Shown here: positions 7,686-16,766 of the stretch, in pieces
Position numbering within the stretch: position 1 is the first letter of the stretch
How the letters are laid out: each line of letters starts with the position of its first letter
NCBI GenBank assembly: GCA_024233835.1
Contig: JACKPC010000005.1
Location: forward strand, 398,702 to 462,701
DNA: 64,000 bases
Direction of reading: 5' to 3'
Source: Leptospiraceae bacterium
Lineage (GTDB): Bacteria > Spirochaetota > Leptospiria > Leptospirales > Leptospiraceae
Made by a program: the position numbers and the translations under genes
The notes under the pieces: model-generated
The model's input: the letters and a program-made list of their open reading frames with translations, nothing else
Databases searched by the model: none
Told to the model about the DNA's origin: nothing

Positions 7686-8827
7686 CCATAATAAACAAGG
7701 CCGATAACCTGGAAGGCATCACCTTTTACAGCAATTTCTCCCTGTGGAACTAATACATCTCCGGAGGGTTCTACCTCACATAGAACGGAATCCGGCAGGT
7801 TCAAAAATTGCACTTTTAGAACATTCTCAATAAAAGCTTCGCCATCGGATAAATTTTGGAAATAGGTATCAACCAGTGTATCCAATGCGGTCTGTGTTGG
7901 TATATTTTCAGCACTGGCAAAATATACCCTGTAAACTTTATTTACTTCGAGGGTTCCTATGTTTTCAACGAGAACTCTTGCCACGCCTCCCGGATTTTTT
8001 TCCTCACTTTCAAAGTGTTCTTCCAATTGGCTTATTTGAGAAGAGGATAAATTACCTCCGCTGCCTTTCACCATAAGCTTTAAATAACCGGGTAAACCAA
8101 TCGCTTTAGAGGATTTGAATACAACCTTTTCCACAAACGCAAAGCTCATGGCTTCCGTTATATACCAGTCAGGAGTAAATACAACCTGCGTTCCCGCTTC
8201 GATATTATAAATTCTTTGTCTTACACTGGCTATGGTTTCCCTATCACTTCCGAGCGAAACCGGTTCTGAATCCGGGTTATATACCACATCGATTTCATCC
8301 AGATAATCTAAAATTTCCGTGATGCCATCCTGTGCAACATTTCCAACGGTTCCCTCAAGTAAGCACTCTACCTCAACCTCCACAGTATAGAAACCGCGGG
8401 AATCTATTTCTGTAGTTGGTAAAAGATAAGCGGTTTTTGTAGATTGAAATTGAATCTTTTCATCGGCTGTAGAAAAAATAGTTCCTACGGGAATTTCTGT
8501 AGTATAATAAATTTTCTCTGTGCTTCCCACACGAATTTTATGAATCGACCGCGTAGCCGATTTCCAGACAAGCCCGAATCTCTTGAGCCATTCATGTAAT
8601 TCGGCTTCTTCGGAAGTATGCGGATGAATCGCTTTAATCAGGCTGGCAAGAGGCAGGTCAATAAACAGGTAAATGCCATTGGCCAGAGCTCGTATAAACG
8701 TTTTTACCTTGCTGAGAGGACTATTAAAATTATGACCCAAAAAAACCTTGGCATCTTTTACGTTTCTCTCAATTTCTAATTCTATATTTGATTTAGAGGT
8801 ATAAAAATTCATGATTGCATCTCCCAT
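7682..8827 (-). CDS. Baseplate J-like protein (Mu gp47)
   Basis: 381 residues, the usual size for gpJ. The pattern is that of the family: an N-terminal helical part, IYYTTEIPVGTIFSTAD..FQSTKTAYL (beta domain with the G-T-xF signature), then a VECLLEGTVGNVAQDGIT segment and a region beginning GSDRETIASVRQRIYN. It overlaps both neighbours by a few bases. It forms the baseplate wedge ring around the hub. Confidence 0.9.
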   Translation of the reverse strand: MGDAIMNFYTSKSNIELEIERNVKDAKVFLGHNFNSPLSKVKTFIRALANGIYLFIDLPLASLIKAIHPHTSEEAELHEWLKRFGLVWKSATRSIHKIRVGSTEKIYYTTEIPVGTIFSTADEKIQFQSTKTAYLLPTTEIDSRGFYTVEVEVECLLEGTVGNVAQDGITEILDYLDEIDVVYNPDSEPVSLGSDRETIASVRQRIYNIEAGTQVVFTPDWYITEAMSFAFVEKVVFKSSKAIGLPGYLKLMVKGSGGNLSSSQISQLEEHFESEEKNPGGVARVLVENIGTLEVNKVYRVYFASAENIPTQTALDTLVDTYFQNLSDGEAFIENVLKVQFLNLPDSVLCEVEPSGDVLVPQGEIAVKGDAFQVIGLVYYG

Positions 8828-9216
8828 TCACCTTCTAAATCTACAATATCCGGATGCACAGAATTGTGTAAAAAATCTCTCACTGCGCATTTGATTCTGT
8901 GGCACTCAGTAAAATGCTCACCTATTTTTATGCCGAGTTGTTTTAGCTCGGTAATCGTTAGAGTATAGGTAATATTATCTCTCGCAGTCCAATTGTATTC
9001 GGTGACATTCAATCCGATTTCGGATAATACACCAAGCTGGGTAATAGCAGCGGAAATCCGGGTTATGCTTTTTTCGTTTGCCTGAAAAACTACCTCGGCA
9101 TCAACAGATAAAACATAGAATGAAACTCCCGCCTCTGTTTTTTGTTCAAACAGGGTTTCCAGTTCGGCTAATTTCGCCTCAAGGGGTGTATTATATTCTA
9201 AATCTGATAATTTCAT
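8809..9216 (-). CDS. Hypothetical baseplate-region protein, 135 aa
   Basis: No family recognised. Sequence has a DUF4376-like feel only in its position; the segment TLEFxxxTEAGVSFYVLSVDAE to TLTITELKQLGIKIGEHFTE is mixed alpha/beta. The C-terminal CHRIKCAVRDFLHNSVH precedes an overlap of 19 bases with the gpJ start, so translation is coupled. A fibre or baseplate accessory is the likeliest role. Confidence 0.6.
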   Translation of the reverse strand: MKLSDLEYNTPLEAKLAELETLFEQKTEAGVSFYVLSVDAEVVFQANEKSITRISAAITQLGVLSEIGLNVTEYNWTARDNITYTLTITELKQLGIKIGEHFTECHRIKCAVRDFLHNSVHPDIVDLEGEWEMQS

Positions 9217-9575
9217 TTTTTAGTGGCTCCCGTGTATAAGCTCTTTATCAGCCACTGGCCAGACAAAAACTGCATCCAGACAAATGTCCATCCAACGTTC
9301 AAAATTAGAGTCGCATCACCTCTGAACAAATTGCCGTTAAAATTAATTGTGCAATTCGTAATTTTGAAATTTCCAGCTACATCCACAACGATAAACTCAA
9401 ACCCCTCATGTGGGGAAGCCGGACAGGTCAAAACAACCGGCCCGGCAGTGGTGTCCACAGTATAGACCGACTTGTGCACTACCACGCCCCCGGGGGCCGG
9501 GGGGATGGACGGTGAAAATACGAGCGGATTTACAAACCCGCCAGTCAGGTCAAATACTCTGGACAGGAAATTCAC
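9213..9575 (-). CDS. Hypothetical fibre-like protein, 120 aa
   Basis: 120 residues, beta rich (YTVDTTAGPVVLTCPASPHE, ITNCTINFNGNLFRGDATLI). This type of sequence occurs at fibre ends or in head and fibre decoration proteins with a beta-helix fold. Its stop overlaps the start of the next gene by 4 bases and its start is 3 bases after the fibre-like gene upstream. Function inferred only from context. Confidence 0.6.
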   Translation of the reverse strand: MNFLSRVFDLTGGFVNPLVFSPSIPPAPGGVVVHKSVYTVDTTAGPVVLTCPASPHEGFEFIVVDVAGNFKITNCTINFNGNLFRGDATLILNVGWTFVWMQFLSGQWLIKSLYTGATKK

Positions 9576-9578
9576 AGG

Positions 9579-10256
9579 TTATTCTAAACTACAAATAACA
9601 ACGGTATAGGTTTTTCCGTTTGCAGGGGCTGTTTCAAAACTCACAGTGATTATAGAATTTTCGTCAGTGCTGGAATCAACTACAACTGGTGTGTTGTTGT
9701 CTAAAACATTTACAATAAATCCGTTTGCCAGCGTATCACTGAAGGTAGTTGGGATAGCAAATGTTTTAGACACACCATTACCGGTAATTGTAAATTTTTC
9801 ATATCTGGGGATATTTGCAGCTAACTCATTATGTGCAATTACCAGAACAAAACTGATGGCTGTAGTTCCGAGTGTGCCACCTGCTGAAATGTTTGCTCTG
9901 TAGAAGGCCCTTGCATCCTGAACCCAGATACCGGCTGAAACGAGTTCGTCCCAGGTATTTGCATCAGCAGAGCGAGTCCATGCAGTGGCAGAAGCAACGT
10001 AAATACCGTTTTCGGCTGCGTTGGTTTGGCCTACTACGAGAACTCTATCCCCGGCAACTACGGCAGTTGTGCCAATGGTTTGCTCACCAGAGAGGGTAAT
10101 GTTTGCAGTGGCTACGGTTTTAGCCTGGGCTTTCTGCTTAATGCCCTCCATAGCAGCGGTTAGCTGGTCTTTCGTGATGAGGTCACTGCCATCTACCGCG
10201 GCACCGACATTAATTACCCTGTTTTGTTGTAAATCAAGCGTGCTTAAAACTTTCAT
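9579..10256 (-). CDS. Tail fibre-like protein, 225 aa
   Basis: Begins KVLSTLDLQQNRVINVGAA, the N-terminal signature of several phage tail fibre proteins (joining to the DxxLITKDQL motif), followed by GDRVLVVGQTNAAENGIYVA and ATAWTRSADANTWDELVSAG, a small beta domain common in fibres of contractile phages. A second beta domain, ending TYTVVICSLE, follows. It lies between the gp25/gpJ-region genes and the smaller fibre-like gene. It may link a side fibre to the baseplate. Confidence 0.75.
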   Translation of the reverse strand: MKVLSTLDLQQNRVINVGAAVDGSDLITKDQLTAAMEGIKQKAQAKTVATANITLSGEQTIGTTAVVAGDRVLVVGQTNAAENGIYVASATAWTRSADANTWDELVSAGIWVQDARAFYRANISAGGTLGTTAISFVLVIAHNELAANIPRYEKFTITGNGVSKTFAIPTTFSDTLANGFIVNVLDNNTPVVVDSSTDENSIITVSFETAPANGKTYTVVICSLE

Positions 10257-10275
10257 CTATAAGATTCTCCTTATT

Positions 10276-10731
10276 TTAGAATAAAATTAACTTGCCGGTT
10301 TGAGGATGGGCAAAGACAACCTGTAAAGAGTTTTCGCTCAAGTGCTTTACATCTGCAAGAACGACCTCAGAGTTAATGATAATATTCACACCCGGTTCAT
10401 AGCCAAGATTATGGACAACCTGCCATTCGGAAGAAGCTTCCTGAAATTCTATACTCAGGGGTTTTAGGCTTTCTTTAATTTTTTTACTCGACCATGTTTT
10501 TGTTTCGCTAACAACCGAATCATCTATGAATTCTTTGATTAAATCAGAAACATCATTGGCCAAAGTTTCCTCATCAATTCCCCCAGGGAAAACCCCGAAG
10601 GTTTTGATATAAATCAGGATGAGAAGCTTTTCATCAAATGTGGTTCTGGCATAGAACTGGGCTGCATATAAAAGCCCTTCGGCTTCCGCAGGAGGCAATT
10701 CATATTTTTGAATAAAATCTCGGATAATCAT
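10276..10731 (-). CDS. Hypothetical tail protein, 151 aa
   Basis: The start is taken as the ATG at 10731 because it overlaps the TGA of the gp25-like gene (ATGA); an upstream start would lie inside that gene. The N-terminal half is helical (IIRDFIQKYELPPAEAEGLL), the C-terminal part (VVHNLGYEPGVNIIINSEVV) resembles a fibre-tip beta unit seen in phage and R-type pyocin proteins. No catalytic motif. Its place, second gene of the last late block, suggests a baseplate accessory. Confidence 0.6.
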   Translation of the reverse strand: MIIRDFIQKYELPPAEAEGLLYAAQFYARTTFDEKLLILIYIKTFGVFPGGIDEETLANDVSDLIKEFIDDSVVSETKTWSSKKIKESLKPLSIEFQEASSEWQVVHNLGYEPGVNIIINSEVVLADVKHLSENSLQVVFAHPQTGKLILF

Positions 10732-11045
10732 AGCAAATCCCAATCAGTAACGATTTGTGAACCTATAAGCGAGACTTGAATTGAATCCGGATCTATTTCA
10801 CTTTGTTCTTTCAAAATCCTTTCAGCATCCCTGATTCGTTTCAGAACATCAGACTCATTATCTGAGTTCAGATTCTCTCTCTGTCGTGAGAATACAGAAG
10901 GGAAATCAATATCATCTCCGGGAGGCATGTCAAAGGCTTCAATTAACCGGTTTTCAAGGACAATTCGAGTATCCTCTTCTAAAAGAAAATCTCCACTCGC
11001 TTCATCAATCATCAAATCAAAGTCTTTCGTTGCAAAGTCAGACAT
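10728..11045 (-). CDS. gp25-like baseplate wedge protein (Mu gp46 position)
   Basis: 105 residues from the ATG at 11045; a longer reading starting at 11081 would run through the late operator element and is rejected. Small acidic protein with FDLMIDEASGDFLLEEDTR and VLENRLIEAFDMPPGD, the pattern of the gp25/W/gp46 lysozyme-like wedge subunit, without lysozyme catalytic residues. It is the first gene of the last late block, directly after operator copy D. Confidence 0.75.
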   Translation of the reverse strand: MSDFATKDFDLMIDEASGDFLLEEDTRIVLENRLIEAFDMPPGDDIDFPSVFSRQRENLNSDNESDVLKRIRDAERILKEQSEIDPDSIQVSLIGSQIVTDWDLL

Positions 11046-11076
11046 TACATAAGTAATACCATATACTGCCAAAACC

Positions 11077-11112
11077 AGCAAGGTAGTCCCTGCCGATGAT
11101 TCCCGTTTTTCG
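11077..11112 (-). promoter_or_regulatory. Late operator/promoter element, copy D
   Basis: 36-bp element shared with 19396, 26073 and 32165. On the minus strand it reads CGAAAAACGGGAATCATCGG, then the dyad. The dyad (11078-11093) is GCAAGGT-AG-TCCCTGC, here with one arm changed. It ends 32 bases before the gp25 start, and an AT-rich hexamer (GTATAT) lies 11 bases beyond the dyad. It drives the baseplate/fibre block. Confidence 0.75.
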
Positions 11113-11142
11113 TTTTTATTTTATAGACTGGTTTATATTCTA

Positions 11143-11187
11143 TTGAGACGCCTGTTGAGACGCCTGTTGAGACGCCTGTTGAGACGC
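11143..11187. repeat. 12-bp tandem repeat, 3.75 copies
   Basis: TTGAGACGCCTG is repeated from 11143, 11155 and 11167, with a partial fourth copy running into the terminator hairpin. It lies between the spike gene stop and late operator D and is not translated. Confidence 0.9.
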
Positions 11188-11201
11188 TTTGCAAAGCGTC
11201 T
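11182..11201 (-). terminator. Perfect 20-bp palindrome after the spike gene
   Basis: AGACGCTTTGCAAAGCGTCT reads the same on both strands and lies 4 bases after the stop of the gp45-like gene. It would fold as a strong hairpin in RNA; no long U run follows on the minus strand. It probably ends the sheath-to-spike transcript before the next late operator. Confidence 0.6.
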
Positions 11202-11204
11202 TTA

Positions 11205-11765
11205 CTACTGGGGAGCTTGGGTTATAGATGGTCCGACGGGAGTATCTGTATAGGGATGGGTATGGGTTTTCAGGCTGATAGACCCGGCTTTCACATCTTC
11301 GTCGGACTCTATATTTTGTTTTACATTCAGTTTTCCATCTATCTCTACGTCACCCGTGAGTTTTATTTTTGAGCTGGTAAGCTCGACTTTGTTAGAACCA
11401 AGTTCCAATAAAACACTGGTAGGATTCAATTTTATTTTAGCAGTGCTATTAAAAGAAAACTCAATACCATCATCAGAAATCGATATATCGGTTAGGGTTC
11501 CTATGGGTGTTTTTATGGACTTGAATTTATCGAATGACAGAGCCACGGCGCGTTCGGGAGAATTATCAGGAAAAATTAAAAGGCATTTTGCATCGTTAGC
11601 CGGCTCACCAGGAAAGAAATGTCGTATGTTTTTATACTCAGTGTTTTCACTAATCAGCGAAACGCTTGATTTCTCTTTTTTAGAAGATTTTACACGGGCA
11701 ATAGTTGAGTAAAAAATTGTATAACCAGCCATCCAGGCTCTAACTATAGATTCAACGAAATCCAT
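11205..11765 (-). CDS. Baseplate spike protein (gpV / Mu gp45-like)
   Basis: 186 residues. The C-terminal region is a run of beta repeats (DVEIDGKLNVKQNIESDEDV) ending in KTHTHPYTDTP, the H-x-H apex motif that binds iron at the tip of gpV/gp45 spikes. The N-terminal OB-like domain includes NDAKCLLIFPDNSPERAVAL. The spike punctures the host outer membrane. The gene directly follows the gpD-like hub gene (shared base at 11765). Confidence 0.85.
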   Translation of the reverse strand: MDFVESIVRAWMAGYTIFYSTIARVKSSKKEKSSVSLISENTEYKNIRHFFPGEPANDAKCLLIFPDNSPERAVALSFDKFKSIKTPIGTLTDISISDDGIEFSFNSTAKIKLNPTSVLLELGSNKVELTSSKIKLTGDVEIDGKLNVKQNIESDEDVKAGSISLKTHTHPYTDTPVGPSITQAPQ

Positions 11766-12799
11766 TATCTTCTCTTTTTCTTTTTTACATCTTTTTTAAA
11801 ATTAATAATATCAGGAAAAATTTCCTGTCTAAACTGAGCACGTTCCGCATTAAAAGTTTTTACAACCTTTCCTATAAAAATTTCTTTATTCCTATCTTGA
11901 TTGAATGGATCCATAATTTGAATTATTTCGCTGTGTGAAACATTAGGATAACCAAAGGTAATAAATGAGCCTCTCATTCCATCGCCTGCAATCTCTATAT
12001 ATAAATCTTTTGCCCTTTTTCTTGCTTCCGAGTTTGTGAGTCCATCAATCACATATTCTTTTGATTCTCCTTTTGATTTTGTAGGGTATTTTGCTTCATA
12101 TATTTTTCCAGACTTTTCATTATAGCTTTTTACAATAACCTGAATATCGGTTTTATAACGATTAATGAGTTTGTCCTCTATAACATTAAATCCTATTTTA
12201 AAAACAGATGGCTCCGGAAATTCAGAAAGTTCAGTAATCGATACACAATATAACTTTCCACTACGAAAAAAAGCGAAGTATCCATATCGCTTTAAGCTCG
12301 TTAATAACCAGCGAATAGATTTATTTGAGCTATAGATGCTTACTCGTTTATTTTTTATGGAATCAGGAATAATTTTTACTTTTTCAGATGGAATGCCGAT
12401 GGAAGAAGCTACACTTCCAAGAACATTTTCAAGTGTTTTTCTATATGTATTCTTTTTAAAAATTACTTTCTGTGCTTTATACATCATATCTTTACAGATT
12501 ATTTCCAGAGGCTTTGAATCACTTGTTTTTGGACTTATTTCTGTGATCTCCCCTTTAAACTCATGAAATAAACCATATTTTTCGTAACCTGCTTCCCATT
12601 CTACACTATCACCCACTTTTATTTTATCTCTATCAAAGCTTCTATCCAGAGGTAATTTAATGGTCATTGTGTCTACTGGCTCATATAGAGAACTGGAAAC
12701 GGTAACATCACTTACAGAATTAAAAATTAAATTACCTATATAAAGTTTTTGAATCATAACAAACATTATCGTTTCTCGAATCCATTTTTTGACAGTCAT
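11765..12799 (-). CDS. Baseplate hub / late control gpD-like protein (Mu P/gp44)
   Basis: 344 residues. The pattern fits gpD/gp44: LEPVDTMTIKLPLDR near the start, VGDSVEWEAGYEKYGLFHEFKGEI (first beta barrel), then a second barrel and a C-terminal KVVKTFNAERAQFRQEI strand. The first 15-20 codons overlap the LysM gene; starts at 12799 (after AGGTG) and at the ATG of MIQKLYIGN (12759) are both possible. It forms the trimeric hub that carries the spike. Confidence 0.75.
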   Translation of the reverse strand: MTVKKWIRETIMFVMIQKLYIGNLIFNSVSDVTVSSSLYEPVDTMTIKLPLDRSFDRDKIKVGDSVEWEAGYEKYGLFHEFKGEITEISPKTSDSKPLEIICKDMMYKAQKVIFKKNTYRKTLENVLGSVASSIGIPSEKVKIIPDSIKNKRVSIYSSNKSIRWLLTSLKRYGYFAFFRSGKLYCVSITELSEFPEPSVFKIGFNVIEDKLINRYKTDIQVIVKSYNEKSGKIYEAKYPTKSKGESKEYVIDGLTNSEARKRAKDLYIEIAGDGMRGSFITFGYPNVSHSEIIQIMDPFNQDRNKEIFIGKVVKTFNAERAQFRQEIFPDIINFKKDVKKKKRR

Positions 12800-13127
12800 A
12801 CACCTTTTTATTCAATAGATATGGAATAGTAATTTCTTCATCAACATGCTCACTAAGTAAAATGTAATCATTATAAAAAGCTATATAAGAACTAAAATGT
12901 TCAGTATTATAATACAGCCTGGATAAGGATTCATACGAATCATACACCTGTATTATATGAATCTTATCATTAATCATGGGTTCAGGTATTGATAATAACA
13001 TTCCTGAATAAATTTTACTTACTTTATTAAAATCAGAAATGAGCTTCCAAAGAGTCCAGTCACCATAAACTTTGGCGGCTATCCTTTGTAAGGTATCTTC
13101 ATTTTTAACAACATATACTGTAGACAT
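12732..13127 (-). CDS. LysM-domain tail protein (gpX / DNA circulation region)
   Basis: 131 residues with a clear LysM module at the N-terminus (YVVKNEDTLQRIAAKVYGDW...LISDFNK) and a second, weaker one (IIQVYDSYESLSRLYYNTE). LysM tail proteins join the tube end to the hub. The start overlaps the stop of the DUF6046-like gene by one base and the end lies inside the hub gene, so the three are translationally coupled. Confidence 0.8.
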   Translation of the reverse strand: MSTVYVVKNEDTLQRIAAKVYGDWTLWKLISDFNKVSKIYSGMLLSIPEPMINDKIHIIQVYDSYESLSRLYYNTEHFSSYIAFYNDYILLSEHVDEEITIPYLLNKKVYDCQKMDSRNDNVCYDSKTLYR

Positions 13128-13678
13128 TAATCAGGTTCTCCCAGATCAATAATGCTATCGGACAGAGCTTCTAATCTTACTGGCAATTCATGATCTCTAT
13201 CACGTGTTGGAAGTTCAAATTTTGTTAATACTATATTTTCAATCCCTAATTCAGAAAATAATTGATTGTTCACTTTTAAAGATGGCTTTTTTTTCCAATT
13301 ACTTTTCCATATAGCAAGAATATCTTTCAACTCATCAGTTGTGAATTTATCCAGACTATTTAACTGAATTCCTGAATCAAAGGAAATCGAAGGAATGCTG
13401 GTAAAGAACGGAATAAATAAAAATTCTATAGTAATATGCCAGTCATCAAAACCAGCGAGTTCCTTAATAGTTCCATTTCTACCTGTGACTTTGGTTGATG
13501 ATAATATTTTATCCTGGTATAATGAAACTTTTGTTCCTCTCGGACATTGATAATCTTCTATTTGCAAAGGATTCAGGTCACTAGCAGTAAAACCTAAGAA
13601 TTTCCCTCCTGAAAAAATATCTGGAGTTGAAACCAAACTGGAGGCCAACATTCCTGCTTTTTTAAGTCCATCAGGCAT
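13127..13678 (-). CDS. Tail protein of DUF6046-like type
   Basis: 183 residues from the ATG at 13678, preceded by GGAG; the start lies 8 bases inside the tape-measure stop. Features: DLNPLQIEDYQCPRGTKVSL, KVTGRNGTIKELAGFDDWHI and a C-terminal ELPTRDRDHELPVRLEALSD. In other contractile tails a protein of this type sits between tape measure and LysM protein. The role is probably tube initiation. Confidence 0.6.
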   Translation of the reverse strand: MPDGLKKAGMLASSLVSTPDIFSGGKFLGFTASDLNPLQIEDYQCPRGTKVSLYQDKILSSTKVTGRNGTIKELAGFDDWHITIEFLFIPFFTSIPSISFDSGIQLNSLDKFTTDELKDILAIWKSNWKKKPSLKVNNQLFSELGIENIVLTKFELPTRDRDHELPVRLEALSDSIIDLGEPD

Positions 13679-16505
13679 ATTCGTATTTCTCCACATCTGC
13701 ATTAATTAATCGTAAAAGAATTTCTGCTATTTGTTCCATTCCGCTTTTGTCTCCACGAAACTCAGCATTTTGAATCAGGCTACCTATATTTAAAGAAATT
13801 GTTTTTGCGCTATTTGAATTATTATTGGTGATTCCTTCAGATATAATATTACTGTTTATAGAACTATCTCGTTCTATAGGTTTCATTGGATTAAACTTTT
13901 GACCAAATTCATTCATAATTGTAGATTGACCAAGAGCATTTTCGATTCCCTTCTCAAATGTAGTAACAAATGCCCTTCCAGATTCTGTTAGTCTGGATAG
14001 CGGTCCCTCCTTTGCATCAGAATGTGGAATCGGTTTATCCATTGCTCCCGCCAGTTTCAGAGCTCCATTACCTCCATTAATTGCAGTTTGATGTTCAATT
14101 CCCGTATTCATCTGATTGACAAATCCCTTACCTGAATAAAACGCCTGCTCCTGCATTTTTTTCATTACAGCATTATTTTTTGATACCATTTGTTCAGGAT
14201 TAAGTTTTGTAAAGTCAACTTCTGAAACTACTTTGTTAAGACTTTTTACCGAGTCTGTAGTATTTTTGATTTCCTTCACACCTTCTTTAATACTTGAAAT
14301 TTGAGCTTCACGGATAAATTCATTTTTATTGAGTGCATAAATAGAATTACTGGTTTCGGCTAAACGTTTTTTTAATGCTTCAACTTCTCCAGCTTTTCCT
14401 TCCTTTCCTGCACTATCCATAGCAGACTGAATGAGTTTTTTCTGATTTTCTAATTCTTTTAACTTTGAATCATAGTTTTGCACACCAGAAAGCACCTGCG
14501 AAGTTTTTTCTTTTTGTCCCGTGGTAGTTTTTATTTCAGAGTCTATAGCTTTAATTTCTTTAGAGTCTGCTTTAAAGCCCATCTGCAAATATTTACTTTT
14601 CTTTTCATCCAGAACTTTTAATTTAGAATCAAATTTATCAATAGCACTTTGTAATTTATCTGATTCGGAATCCTCCATACCAAATATTTTTTTCATCCAT
14701 CCCCAGGCTGTTTTCATAGCAGCAACAAGGGAATCCCAATATTTTACAATTCCGTAAATGGCGGCTCCTAAGGCCACAACTCCTAAAATAATCCATGTAA
14801 TCGGACTCGCCAAAAGTGCAGAATTCAAAGCCCATTGTGCAACGGTAAGGGCTGAACTGGCTGCAACCATCAACCAGGCTTTTGTTGTATAATAAACTTT
14901 AGCCAAACCAGACGCATTGGTTGCTGATGCTTCTGTAAAAGTTGCTGTAATAGAGGCTCGTTTGGCTAAAATTCCAGCTTGTGTTGCCAATGTTTGTGCT
15001 CCGGTTGCTATCGTATTTGCCCAAATCCTTCCCGTAAGTAATCCTTTCATAACAGAAACCATACCTAAATAACTTTTATATAATCCTCCTAAAATAATAT
15101 TACGAGTTATCAATACGCTCATAACCTTATAAGCACCGATTAAGGCCCAGGTCGCTCCACCCACAACAAATATGCTGGCAACTAATGATGCTCCCCAGCC
15201 AATAGCTTTTGCTACTCCCTGATTTTGCTGTAAAAATCTGGCAGTCCCTGATATTGCATAACTCAGAGCACCGGCAAGTTTGGATAAAACAGGAATTAAT
15301 GTATTTCCAATCAAAACCTTAAAGGTCTGCCAACTTCCTTCTAAAATTTTTACCGAACCTTCATAGGTATCTAATTGACGTTTAGCAAAGGATGACGAGG
15401 TTCCTGTAGTATCTAAAATGGCTTTAAACTCCCTGACTTTTTCAATGCCCTGACCGACAGCGGCCTGATAAGCCTTAATACCACCAACTCCAAGTATTTT
15501 TTGCAAGGTTGCATTTCTTTCTGATTCTTTACTCATTTTTTTTGTGGCAACCTCTAATTCGCCAAAAATGGTAATTAAATCCTTAAATTTACCGGAGGTT
15601 TCATCGTAAGTATCTACGCCCAGTTTTTTTAATTCCTTCCGTGCAGCCGTTGATGGTGCGCTGACAGGCTGTGTGAAAAGGGCTTTTTTCACTTATCAAT
15701 TTATTTCATTTGGTCTATAACTGCATTATATTAAATAGAATTTATTGCTTAAATTACTTTCCACACAGTCTGTGAGTGCAGTTAATGCCATTCGTATACC
15801 TTCTCCGGATTCAATGGCAGTCGAACCGGCATTCTTTAAAGCTGCCATAACTGCTCCAGTAGTAGATAAACTCTGATTGGTAGAACTGGCAGCCAGGTTC
15901 ACACCACGCCACGCAGATCCTAAATCCTGAATAGAAAAGCTTGCGACATTCGCCATATTTACAAAGGTATCAACGGTTTGCCTTGCAGAAACTCCCTGAT
16001 TTTTAAAGCTCATCATGGTAGCTGCCATATCAGCTGCAGCCTGATCTATAGAAAGCTTTCCAGCAGATGAGGCCGCTGCTGGTAGTAAAGCAGTTCGGAT
16101 ATTATCCGCACCCTCCACGCCAGCACTGGCAAGGGCTGTTAATCCAGATGCAGCCTCCTGAGGTGAAAATGCTGTATTCAGACCTGTCTCAATAGCAGCC
16201 TGTGAAAATTTATCCATATCCAGCTTGCTTGCATTAGCAGTGGCTCCTAACAGTGCCAGCTCTTTTTCGAACTTGCGGGCCTCATCTACAGAACCGGACA
16301 GGCTTGACTTGATTGCTAAACCCCCTGCAATAATTGCACCACCTATTTTAATCCCCTTCATACCTGATTCATATTTCTGAATGGCAGAATGCGTTTCACC
16401 CAGTTTACTTTTTAAAGCATCAAATTTTTTACCCACATTGTCGATTACAGAGGATGCGTAATCAGCAAGGGAAATAATTGCTCCTAACTTAAATGAATCA
16501 GACAC
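13671..16505 (-). pseudogene. Tail tape-measure protein gene, split by a 108-bp insertion
   Basis: The N-terminal part (16505 to 15771) has the family signatures AIIAGGLAIKSSLSGSVDEA and AGVEGADNIRTALLPAAASS, and breaks after MALTALT; the other part (15662 to 13671) resumes with APSTAARKELKKLGV, the usual continuation. Between them lies 15663-15770, ending in stops. The second part has the expected transmembrane stretches (SPITWIILGVVALGAAIYGI) and coiled coils. The intact gene would code for more than 900 residues and set tail length; as it is, translation stops early. Confidence 0.85.
15663..15770. mobile_element. 108-bp MITE-like insertion in the tape-measure gene
   Basis: Ends are imperfect inverted repeats: GACAGGCTGTGTGAAAAG on the left and CTTTCCACACAGTC on the right, whose complement is GACTGTGTGGAAAG. 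The interior is AT rich with stops in all relevant frames. No target duplication can be made out. No transposase of matching type is visible in the window, so the element would be non-autonomous. Confidence 0.7.
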
Positions 16506-16740
16506 CGCAAGCCTTCAAGATAGAAATTACGATTACAATAAACCAGATAGAAGAGAAGTGAACGAGAATAGAGATTAAAAAATATTCATACTTATTCGGA
16601 ATACCTTCACGCATGTCCTTTGTGCAAAGGACAATGCTTCCAAAAATAGGAAGGCACATGAGGACAAAAAGAACAAAAGCTAAACCAAATCCATCAAATT
16701 GCCGTTTGAGTTTTTTCCGGTAAGGCTTATCAAGACTCAT
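16498..16740 (-). CDS. Small membrane protein between chaperone and tape measure, 80 aa
   Basis: Start chosen at 16740 because AAGGAG lies five bases upstream; the ATG at 16758 lacks a site. Two hydrophobic segments (GLAFVLFVLMCLPIFGSIVL and FLISILVHFSSIWFIVIVIS) flank a short charged loop. It overlaps the tape-measure start by 8 bases. Its position is unusual for a membrane protein in a tail operon; it may be a host-range or exclusion accessory. No family recognised. Confidence 0.65.
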   Translation of the reverse strand: MSLDKPYRKKLKRQFDGFGLAFVLFVLMCLPIFGSIVLCTKDMREGIPNKYEYFLISILVHFSSIWFIVIVISILKACGV

Positions 16741-16766
16741 AAAAACTCCTTTATTCATTAGACGCT

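Noticed and set aside
15663..15770. Self-splicing intron or intein in the tape-measure gene
   Set aside because: 108 bp is too short for either, and the inverted ends point to an insertion element.
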